This document shows positions 57,156-64,000 of a DNA stretch of 64,000 bases, piece after piece. Both the position numbers and the translations under genes were made by a program. How positions within the stretch are numbered: the first letter of the stretch is position 1; each line of letters starts with the position of its first letter. Under the pieces are notes generated by a model. That model did not search any database. It was not told the origin of the DNA and saw only the letters and a program-made list of their open reading frames with translations. The stretch comes from Maribacter sp. (GTDB lineage Bacteria; Bacteroidota; Bacteroidia; Flavobacteriales; Flavobacteriaceae): positions 1 to 64,000 of the forward strand of contig NZ_JADGES010000003.1 in the NCBI RefSeq assembly GCF_016744255.1, read 5' to 3'.

Positions 57156-58466
57156 TTATTTTCTAAATTCTCTTAAGCTTATAATTTTGTTTAAACGATA
57201 CACAAAAATATAATATCCTAACGCTATAAAAATAGACCAACCTATACTTATTATAAAAACCGACTTCAATGAAGCTCTATATTTCGTTATAATAATGGCA
57301 TACATGAAAAATAAAATGATTGCAAAGAAAACCCAATTCGCATATTTCCAAGCTCCCATAACTTTTGTTCCTTCATTTTTTTGCTTTATTCTTTTCCTCT
57401 TCAAAGTAATCCAAATACCAGATAATACTAATGACGATATTCCAAGCCCTGCAAAAAACCAAATTATTTTAGTTGCTAAGCCTCCCCAATAACCAAAATG
57501 TAAAGGGTCCGCAATATCATTAAACCACATTAGTGTGCTTATCTTGTTTGCGTTTTGAACTTTTAAAACTTTATACGTATTAGGATCTATATAAACTCGG
57601 TTAGCCCTTTGCCTAACAAGAGACACATCGGAATTCCCTCTTAAATAAATGACATCTTTTCTATTCTCGGATGGGGCAATACTGCCCACCTTAAAATTTA
57701 ATATTTCTTGTTCTGCAATAGCCACTGCTTTATCATAATCTATGCTATAACTAATATTGGCAACACTATCTACATTTTTTGGAGTGTTTACATCTGGGTA
57801 ACGCGGATTTACAGCACTCCCTAAATTGCCAATATTAGCTCGTTCCATAAAATACCACATTCCTGTCACGGAAAATACTATTGTAAACGGAATTGACCAT
57901 AAGCCTACCAATCTGTGAAGACTTCTATAAAAAACAAGACTTCCCTTTCCCGTTTGAATCTTGAATAATTTTTTCCACCATTTTTTATAGAACACCAATG
58001 CTGTTACCATAGAAATGAACAGCAGAAATCCGAATATTAATACTGTAAAATTTCCTATTTGAAAAGGTATAAATAAAAAATAGTGCAAGTCTCTAAAAAA
58101 ACGTTGAAAAGTAAGATTTGCACTCCCTTGTATTTTTCCGGTATATGGATTTGCAAGGACATACGTTTTGCCAGAAATACCATCATCCATATAAATAATA
58201 TCGCATAAATAAGGCTCCTCTGACCGCATCCAATAGGTGACCTTTCCATTGGGATATTCTTCTTTTAAATTTTCTAAAATATGATTTCTAGAAGCTACTT
58301 CTTTTTGAGGTATTGCCCTTATTTCGGGGATAAACAGCCAATCCATCTCATGGCTAAGCGTAGCCAATGTGCCAGAAAAGCATACTATAAAAAATAGTAT
58401 GCTTAACTTGATACCTATCCAACTATGGATTTTAAAAAAAAGTTTTTTATTAACTTTTAGCGTCAT
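57156..58466 (-). CDS. PepSY-domain membrane protein, probable iron-siderophore reductase
   Basis: The 436-residue protein has four membrane spans: about 15-38, 145-168, 195-215 and a C-terminal group. PepSY_TM motifs are seen: KIHSWIGIKLSILFFIVCFSG, a histidine-containing GSLVFYRSLHRLVGLWSIPF, ADPLHFGYWGG and GLGISSLVLSGIW. Conserved His residues in these motifs may hold heme. Relatives lie beside siderophore receptors and reduce Fe(III)-siderophores. The start is 3 bp from the stop of the TonB receptor, so the two are co-transcribed. Confidence 0.88.
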   Translation of the reverse strand: MTLKVNKKLFFKIHSWIGIKLSILFFIVCFSGTLATLSHEMDWLFIPEIRAIPQKEVASRNHILENLKEEYPNGKVTYWMRSEEPYLCDIIYMDDGISGKTYVLANPYTGKIQGSANLTFQRFFRDLHYFLFIPFQIGNFTVLIFGFLLFISMVTALVFYKKWWKKLFKIQTGKGSLVFYRSLHRLVGLWSIPFTIVFSVTGMWYFMERANIGNLGSAVNPRYPDVNTPKNVDSVANISYSIDYDKAVAIAEQEILNFKVGSIAPSENRKDVIYLRGNSDVSLVRQRANRVYIDPNTYKVLKVQNANKISTLMWFNDIADPLHFGYWGGLATKIIWFFAGLGISSLVLSGIWITLKRKRIKQKNEGTKVMGAWKYANWVFFAIILFFMYAIIITKYRASLKSVFIISIGWSIFIALGYYIFVYRLNKIISLREFRK

Positions 58467-58469
58467 TCC

Positions 58470-60962
58470 CTAGAAGGTATAACCAACACTTAATAAATAG
58501 TTTCTTGGTGCACCAGGAAATAACCTGACATAATTGTAACCTCCAACCCAATGTGTTTTATCAAAAACATTGTTTATAGTTGCTCTTAAAGCAAATTTGT
58601 CTACTTGATAACTTACTCCGAAATCGGCAACTGTATATGAAGGAAATTTAAGTTCTGGCCCGTCTGTAGAATTTCTTTCGGATACAAAGTTTGTCCCAAG
58701 ATTAAAACTAATTCCACTTAACCCACCATTTGTAATTGCATATTTCGCAAATACACCTCCTTGATGTTTTGGTGCATTTTGCCTAGTGTCACCTTCTTTA
58801 AAATCTGAATCTGCTGGAGTAGATTCAAAAATGGCTTCATTAAATGCATAATTGGCAGTAATACTAAAGTTTTTATTTACTCTACCCATAACATCCAGTT
58901 CCAATCCTTTGGAACTTGTTTCTCCTATTTGAATTAATTTATCCGAATTATTTGGGTCATCAACCAGTTCATTTTTTTGTGCGATACTATAAATAGCCAA
59001 ATTTGCGGCAAGTCTATTGCTAAAGAACTCCCCTTTTAAACCAAATTCTACCATTCGACCTTCTAAAGGATCAAAAGGGCCTCCTACATCGATGGCAAGA
59101 TTGCTAGCTCTCTGTGGCTCAAAACTCTCCGTATATGTGCCATATGCGTTAATATTGTCTGTTATACCATAAACCAATCCTACTCTTGGTATAAGTTTAT
59201 TTTGCTTTATTTTTTCTTCTTCGCTGGTCTTATACCCTTCGTAATCATAATAGTTATTAAAACGCATTCCTAATAACACCTGTAATTTATTTATTGTAAT
59301 TTGATTCTGTAAATAATAACCTGTGGTAAAGTACTTGGTAGCATCATAACCACGGCTTCTTAAAATATAATCGTTAGGATAAGCTAAGGTATAGTTGGGG
59401 TTTACAAGGTCAAAATGTGGAATGTTGGGTATTGGGTTTCCATCTCCATCCAATTGAAAATCTGAAATATTAGCTGGGTTAAAACTTCCAACGGTACCAT
59501 CAAGTTTAAGATAATCATTACTTCCTGTCCAAATTGCACCACCACCTAGGGGTCTAACCTGTTGCGCATAATCAAAACCTAAGAGTATTTTATGTTTTAC
59601 CTGTCCTGTTTCCGCATTGAAAACAAAGTAATTAGAAATATTGTCCGTAACACGTTTTTGCTGTCTTGCCGAAATTCGCATGCCCATTAGTGTAGGTATT
59701 TCATTACCATTAGCATCGAGTGCAAATCTGTTAGAAGTACGATGCTCAAATAAATCTTCCTCATTTATATATTTCATATAGGAAGAATTGAACGATATTT
59801 TATCACTAAACCTATGGTTAAGGGATAATGTAAAATAATTTACATTACTTATATGGTAATCATTGGTGGCACCAATAGCAAAATTAATAGGTGTGTTATT
59901 GGGGTCATCCAATTTTGCTCCAGCCGATGCTCCAAAAATAGGTTGTCCTCTATCCAATTTTCCGTCAAATTTTTGAATTACCAAATCAAAGTTAATACTG
60001 GTTTTATCTGTTGGTAGAAAGGATATGGAAGGAGCGATTAACAGCGTTTTGTTTTCTTGTAAATCTCTAAAGGAATCAGAATTCTCGTAGGCAATATTAA
60101 GCCTATATAACAATGATTTACTTTTGTTCATTGGCCCCGTAAAATCTAAAGATGAACGCAAAGTATTAAAGCTACCTGTTGTAAAGTTGATAGATTTTCT
60201 ATCTTCGGTAAGAGGTTTCTTGGTTACCCTGTTCATAGTACCTCCTGGACTAGAATTACCAAACATAGCAGATGCAGGTCCTTTTAATACTTCAACACGC
60301 TCTATATTAGCAAGTAAAGGTTGTGGACCAAACAGTCCTATTACACGTAAACCATTGATATAAGTTTCCCCAGACCTAAAGCCTCGCATGGAAAAATCAT
60401 CATACCAAGAATATTGGTTTACACCACTTACATTTTTTACAATATCGTTGACACGATATGCCTGTTGGTCTGCAAATATTTCTTTGGTTACATAGCTTAT
60501 AGCTTGCGGGATATCCTTTATTTTTGTTGCTGTTTTTGTTGCTGCAAAGGTTTCATCATTCTTATATGTTTTGGCTTTTCTTCCAATTATTTCTACCTCC
60601 TGTAATTGCGTACTATTTTCTAATAAAATAAAATTCTCGGTATTAGATCCTGTAGAGCCAACAGTAATCTCTTTTCTAATAGTTTTATAGCCTATATAGC
60701 TAACTACCATAATGTGCTCTCCTTGTGGAGCGTACAAATTAAAAGTTCCGTTTTCATCTGAAGACGTACCATAACTTGTATTTTCTAACACTATGGTTGC
60801 AAATGGGACCAGACTACCATTTTCAGTAGTTATTTTTCCTGCTACTTCAAATTTCTCTGTATTCGTCTGAGCTACACAAGATTGTATTTTAAAACAACAC
60901 AAGAGAATCATAGCTATTTTTACTACATATGATGTGCGTATATTAAGTGTAAAATATTTCAT
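58470..60962 (-). CDS. TonB-dependent siderophore receptor
   Basis: The 830-residue protein has a signal peptide (start possibly at the internal MILLCCFKIQSCVAQ). A carboxypeptidase-like domain follows (about 38-115, VAGKITTENGSLVPFATIVLENT), then a TonB box region (EVEIIGRKAKTYK), a plug (IKDIPQAISYVTKEIFADQQ, VSGVNQYSWYDDFSMRGFRS, VEVLKGPASAMFGNSSPGG) and a barrel ending LLSVGYTF. The PQAISV-type plug and the YRTSGYY-like strands fit Fe(III)-siderophore receptors. The PepSY gene follows directly. It lies 128 bp after the methyltransferase gene with no clear promoter in between. Confidence 0.92.
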   Translation of the reverse strand: MKYFTLNIRTSYVVKIAMILLCCFKIQSCVAQTNTEKFEVAGKITTENGSLVPFATIVLENTSYGTSSDENGTFNLYAPQGEHIMVVSYIGYKTIRKEITVGSTGSNTENFILLENSTQLQEVEIIGRKAKTYKNDETFAATKTATKIKDIPQAISYVTKEIFADQQAYRVNDIVKNVSGVNQYSWYDDFSMRGFRSGETYINGLRVIGLFGPQPLLANIERVEVLKGPASAMFGNSSPGGTMNRVTKKPLTEDRKSINFTTGSFNTLRSSLDFTGPMNKSKSLLYRLNIAYENSDSFRDLQENKTLLIAPSISFLPTDKTSINFDLVIQKFDGKLDRGQPIFGASAGAKLDDPNNTPINFAIGATNDYHISNVNYFTLSLNHRFSDKISFNSSYMKYINEEDLFEHRTSNRFALDANGNEIPTLMGMRISARQQKRVTDNISNYFVFNAETGQVKHKILLGFDYAQQVRPLGGGAIWTGSNDYLKLDGTVGSFNPANISDFQLDGDGNPIPNIPHFDLVNPNYTLAYPNDYILRSRGYDATKYFTTGYYLQNQITINKLQVLLGMRFNNYYDYEGYKTSEEEKIKQNKLIPRVGLVYGITDNINAYGTYTESFEPQRASNLAIDVGGPFDPLEGRMVEFGLKGEFFSNRLAANLAIYSIAQKNELVDDPNNSDKLIQIGETSSKGLELDVMGRVNKNFSITANYAFNEAIFESTPADSDFKEGDTRQNAPKHQGGVFAKYAITNGGLSGISFNLGTNFVSERNSTDGPELKFPSYTVADFGVSYQVDKFALRATINNVFDKTHWVGGYNYVRLFPGAPRNYLLSVGYTF

Positions 60963-61011
60963 ATTTTTATAAAAAATGTTAATTTAATTTTAAGGATTGA
61001 TTCGCATTTAT

Positions 61012-61041
61012 CCAGTATGTAGTTTGTCGACGGCATACTGG
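61012..61041. promoter_or_regulatory. Hairpin in the leader of the TonB receptor gene
   Basis: CCAGTATG (61012-61019) pairs perfectly with CATACTGG (61034-61041) around a 14-nt loop. The T-run lies on the plus-strand side, the wrong side for a terminator of the minus-strand genes here. It may be a leader structure. Confidence 0.4.
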
Positions 61042-61090
61042 TTTTTTTTTATTTAAGGAGCTCTTACTTCTTTCATTACTTATATTCTTT

Positions 61091-61783
61091 TTATTTAGTT
61101 AAAACAACGATAGAATAGTCTCTATCCACCCAATCTCCAGTTTTACTCTTTACTTTCTCTTTTTTACTAGTTATTGTCATCAATACAAAATCGGTTTTAT
61201 CCACTAAATCTATTATTTTTGGAGAATCATACAATTCAAAAAAATTAGTTTGCGCCACAAAAGGCAATTTTTCCATACAGGAACTATTAACAAATGTTAG
61301 TACAAATTTTCCATTAGGTTTTAGTACTCTATATATTTCCTTCAAAAGAGCAACTGGATTATTCCAAAAATAAATAGTATTAACAGAAAATACGTTGTCA
61401 AAAAAATTAAGGACATAAGGTATTTTCTGACCATCATACAACGAAAATAAAGCTTGCCCTTTCTCTACATAAGAAGCATTTATACGTTGCGCTTCTTTTT
61501 GCATTACTTCTGATATCTCCATTCCAAAATATCGAAGTTGAGCCCCTTCTTTTAATAGATCTGGTAAATGAGAACAATTTCCGTGACCTAGTTCTAGCAC
61601 TCTCTTGTTATTTTTTAATTTAAGCGATAAAACGCTTTCCTTAATCATTCCTTCGTTACTAAAATGTAACAATTCACCTATTTCTTTTCCTTCACTACCA
61701 GATGGACAACTAAGTTGAGCAGCAATTTCTTTTAAATTTTCTACACTTACAGTAGGTACCTTCTTTTGTTTACCCATTACCAC
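61091..61783 (-). CDS. Class I SAM-dependent methyltransferase
   Basis: The 230-residue protein has the SAM-binding motif I RVLELGHGNCSHLPDLL (about 70-86), followed by YFGMEISEVMQKEA, DNVFSVNTIYFWNNPVALLKEIYRVLKPNGKFVLTFV and a beta-rich end, as in Methyltransf_11 proteins. The N-terminal LSCPSGSEGKEIGELLHFSN segment precedes the domain in a group found at Bacteroidota iron-uptake loci. The substrate is unknown. It overlaps the operon logic of its neighbours: the Cys-motif gene ends 1 bp upstream. Confidence 0.88.
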   Translation of the reverse strand: MVMGKQKKVPTVSVENLKEIAAQLSCPSGSEGKEIGELLHFSNEGMIKESVLSLKLKNNKRVLELGHGNCSHLPDLLKEGAQLRYFGMEISEVMQKEAQRINASYVEKGQALFSLYDGQKIPYVLNFFDNVFSVNTIYFWNNPVALLKEIYRVLKPNGKFVLTFVNSSCMEKLPFVAQTNFFELYDSPKIIDLVDKTDFVLMTITSKKEKVKSKTGDWVDRDYSIVVLTK

Positions 61784-61784
61784 T

Positions 61785-62123
61785 TTATTTAATCCTATTT
61801 TTTTTAAAAGTGGCGTCCATATTTAAAATAAACTGAGTTCCTACAATTAAATCTTCTAGTTCTTCTAAAATGTCATTATCTACTTTTAAACAAATGTCAA
61901 TTAAAGGAGTAGTTGTCCATATCTTATTGCATTGCTTTCCATTACACTGTTCACAATTACATGGTTGGTCAGCATTACGAACAATATCTAATAAATTAGC
62001 CAACTCTTTGGTAGACATAAAAACCCCCACAATTCCTAGAATCATTTGCAACGAGCTGTTAGCATTTATAGTGCTACTCACCTTATAGCATGCTCCAAAA
62101 TTGTTCTCATAAATTAATTTCAT
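61785..62123 (-). CDS. Small Cys-motif protein of the iron locus, uncharacterised
   Basis: The 112-residue soluble protein has no signal peptide and carries a metal-site-like cluster: Cys55, Cys57, Cys60 and Cys65 (CNCEQCNGKQC). The N-terminal half is mixed alpha/beta (YENNFGACYKVSSTINANSS), and the rest is helical (ICLKVDNDILEELEDLIV). The family was not recognised with certainty. It is the first gene of a minus-strand run with the methyltransferase, TonB receptor and PepSY genes, and Fur-box-like sites lie upstream. Confidence 0.75.
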   Translation of the reverse strand: MKLIYENNFGACYKVSSTINANSSLQMILGIVGVFMSTKELANLLDIVRNADQPCNCEQCNGKQCNKIWTTTPLIDICLKVDNDILEELEDLIVGTQFILNMDATFKKNRIK

Positions 62124-62208
62124 ACTACCCCTTTATTTAAATGTTATGTGAATATTTTATTCCTATATCTAAATAAATAATTGATAAAAAAAATTAAAAT
62201 ATTTTTTT

Positions 62209-62227
62209 ATTTAGAATCATTCTACAT
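62209..62227. promoter_or_regulatory. Fur-box-like palindrome 1
   Basis: The 19 bp match ATTTAGAATNATTCTAAAT, the Fur-box form I recall for Bacteroidota, except for one base near the right end (TACAT). The inner TAGAAT-C-ATTCTA is perfect. A plus-strand -7 element TAGATTTG begins at 62227. Confidence 0.55.
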
Positions 62228-62250
62228 AGATTTGCTGCAAATATAATATT

Positions 62251-62269
62251 ATTTTTATTTATTCTAAAT
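62251..62269. promoter_or_regulatory. Fur-box-like palindrome 2 (weaker)
   Basis: The right half ATTCTAAAT is perfect, and the left half matches 6 of 9. A minus-strand -7 element TATATTTG lies at 62245-62238, so the box sits just upstream of it. Confidence 0.4.
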
Positions 62270-62306
62270 AAGAATAAGTGCTAATTAACACACAATTTAT
62301 AATTAA

Positions 62307-64000
62307 ATGAAAAACCGATTATTTCCCCTTCTAGCTTTACTATTATCGTTTGCTTCTTCCCTTGCACAAAACGGAAGTATAAAAGGCTCCATAACCGATA
62401 ATACCCAAACACCAATCTTGGGAGTTAACATTTTGATTAAAAATTCAACCCAAGGTGTACAATCCAACGAGAATGGAATATTTGAAATAACGAACGTTGA
62501 AAATGGCGATTACACCCTTATTATTTCCTATTTGGGTTTTAAAACTAAAGAGATTCCATTTTCGATACTTAATAACGAGACAAGTACTTTAGATACAATT
62601 ATCCTATATGAAGGTAATGAACTATTGACCGAAGTTGTAGTGGTAGGTGAACGTAGAAATAAATTCTCCAGAAAAAAAACGGCCTATGTTTCTAAATTAC
62701 CATTAAAAGATTTAGAAAACTCTCAAGTATACTCTACAATTACTAATGAAATATTAGTGTCTCAATCTGTAACCACTTTCTCTGAAGCTCTCCAAAACGC
62801 AGTTGGTGTAGATCAATTATGGCCTTCAACGGGTAGAAGTGGCGATGGTGCTGGTTATTATTCCTTAAGAGGATTTTCTATACAGCCAAAATTAGTAAAC
62901 GGCATTGCTGGTATTACTAATGGTTTTATAAACCCTTCTAACGTAGAGCGCATAGAGGTTATAAAAGGACCTTCTGCGACATTGTTTGGTAACTCTGTGA
63001 GTTCTTATGGCGGACTAATTAATATTGTTACTAAAAAACCCTATAACGGAACAGGAGGAAATATTTCTGTTGCAGGTGGTTCATTCAATTTTAAAAAAGC
63101 GACTATCGATTTAAATGTAACGGATAAAGCAAGTGAAAAATTCTCATTACGTTTTAATGCTGGTTTTCAATCTCAAGACAGTTGGCAAGATGCGGGCTTT
63201 AATGAATCTGTATTTATGGCTCCAGCAATTTCTTACAAAGTAAACAATAAGCTAACCTTAAACTTAAGCTTAGAAGCATCAAACACCGAACAAACCAATG
63301 CCGTTTTCTTATTTTTAAACAGGTCTGCACCATTGGCATTTAATAATCTGGAGGAGTTAAATTATGATTACAACAAATCGTTAACAGATGATAGTGTTAC
63401 TATTAAAAACCCAACACATAACTATCGTGGAGAAATTGCATACAAAATAACAGATAACTGGTCTTCTCAAACTATTTTTTCTGGTGGTAGTGCAAAATCA
63501 AAAGGGTATTATTCGTATTTGTGGAATGCCGCTGATTGGAGTTCAGGTACTCCCCAACCAACTCCTAATTTTGCTTTATATGCGCAAAGAACGGATGCAA
63601 AAACGAACACACTAAACCTACAACAAAATTTTATTGGTGATTTTAAACTAGCTTCTGTAAGAAATCGGATCGTAATTGGAGCGGATTATTTAGAGTCTCA
63701 AATCATTGATAATGGTTCGGGATACGGATTAGTACAAGGGGTAAATGCTCAAGGACAAGTACTTCAAGGGTTACCAATAAATAATAACAGTATTGAAGCT
63801 GTTATAAGTGGAACTCAAAATTCTAATACAGATACCAATCAGAATTTCTTAGGTATTTATGCATCCGATGTTATAAATATTCTTCCTAAACTATCCTTAG
63901 CATTAGGAGTTCGTTACGATAGATTTAATTACAAAGGGGATAAAAACAACCTAGCAGATGATGAAAAAGAATATATAAAATCAACTTTTTCTCCAAAATT
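62307..64000 (+). CDS. TonB-dependent siderophore receptor (cut by window edge)
   Basis: An open frame starts at ATG 62307 and runs past the right edge, giving 564 residues here. The signal peptide ends SSLAQ. A carboxypeptidase-like domain follows (GSIKGSITDNTQTPILGVNILI), then a TonB-box-like LTEVVVVGERR and the plug (FSEALQNAVGVDQLWPSTGR, GYYSLRGFSIQP, VERIEVIKGPSATLFGNSVS). Barrel strands follow. It is divergent from the Cys-motif gene, with two Fur-box-like sites between. The substrate is probably a ferric siderophore. The C-terminal barrel and any downstream genes are not visible. Confidence 0.9.
   Translation, partial: MKNRLFPLLALLLSFASSLAQNGSIKGSITDNTQTPILGVNILIKNSTQGVQSNENGIFEITNVENGDYTLIISYLGFKTKEIPFSILNNETSTLDTIILYEGNELLTEVVVVGERRNKFSRKKTAYVSKLPLKDLENSQVYSTITNEILVSQSVTTFSEALQNAVGVDQLWPSTGRSGDGAGYYSLRGFSIQPKLVNGIAGITNGFINPSNVERIEVIKGPSATLFGNSVSSYGGLINIVTKKPYNGTGGNISVAGGSFNFKKATIDLNVTDKASEKFSLRFNAGFQSQDSWQDAGFNESVFMAPAISYKVNNKLTLNLSLEASNTEQTNAVFLFLNRSAPLAFNNLEELNYDYNKSLTDDSVTIKNPTHNYRGEIAYKITDNWSSQTIFSGGSAKSKGYYSYLWNAADWSSGTPQPTPNFALYAQRTDAKTNTLNLQQNFIGDFKLASVRNRIVIGADYLESQIIDNGSGYGLVQGVNAQGQVLQGLPINNNSIEAVISGTQNSNTDTNQNFLGIYASDVINILPKLSLALGVRYDRFNYKGDKNNLADDEKEYIKSTFSPK

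Noticed and set aside
61012..61041. Hairpin as the terminator of the methyltransferase gene
   Set aside because: On the minus strand it is followed by ATAAATGCG, not a T-run. The T-run is on the other strand.

Overview
Organism. The window is AT-rich and reads as the chromosome of a member of the Bacteroidota, most likely a marine or environmental Flavobacteriaceae. The signs are: a fused SecD-SecF protein, type IX secretion 'type B' C-terminal sorting domains, a SusC/SusD pair, many TonB-linked outer-membrane barrels, a eukaryote/archaea-like (type 3) prolyl-tRNA synthetase, a tmRNA whose tag reads GENNYALAA, and promoters that fit the Bacteroidota TTG-N17-23-TAnnTTTG pattern. Most of the window is ordinary chromosome with housekeeping genes.

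Layout. 0-0.2 kb: tail of an ISAon1-like transposase. 0.3-2.4 kb: rpsT, two identical tRNA-Glu genes, proS. 2.5-8.7 kb: a low-complexity lipoprotein, an OmpP1/FadL-like barrel and two paralogous T9SS-exported proteins. 8.9-14.6 kb: folE, cysS, yidD, lgt, a DUF192 lipoprotein, an acetyltransferase and a two-domain ABC ATPase on the plus strand. 14.8-25.5 kb: secDF, a small SecD-like protein, mdh, a lipoprotein, a DUF6588-like protein, gyrB and asnB. 25.7-35.3 kb: DUF2911, an ABC-F protein, an OmpA-like protein, a plug-less barrel, a large TPR protein and ftsE. 35.3-45.1 kb: a peptidoglycan-sugar (MurNAc) utilisation locus. 45.2-50.6 kb: typA, a barrel, kdsA, a DUF3857 protein. 50.6-56.2 kb: a DUF1801 protein, a regulator with membrane proteins and a Coq4-like protein, and an alanine-dehydrogenase-like oxidoreductase. 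56.4-56.8 kb: ssrA. 57.2-64 kb: an iron-uptake region with two TonB siderophore receptors, a PepSY reductase-like protein, a methyltransferase and a Cys-motif protein.

Most interesting system. Between 35.3 and 45.1 kb lie murQ, a sodium:solute symporter, a NamZ-type exo-muramidase gene, susD and susC on the minus strand. Divergent from them are a DeoR-type regulator and a ROK-family sugar kinase. I read this as a dedicated polysaccharide-utilisation-type locus for MurNAc-containing peptidoglycan fragments. A 25-bp palindrome overlaps the -33 element of the susC promoter and is the natural operator. A hairpin with a T-run separates susCD from namZ. NamZ has no visible signal peptide, and the only kinase candidate resembles polyphosphate glucokinases rather than known MurNAc kinases, so the pathway order and the phosphorylation step are open.

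Other regulatory structure. A 22-nt block (ACTTTG-N6-AAAGTACTTT) is conserved in front of two operons around a small winged-helix regulator at 51.7 kb. Two Fur-box-like palindromes lie between divergent iron genes at 62.2 kb, each next to a -7 element.
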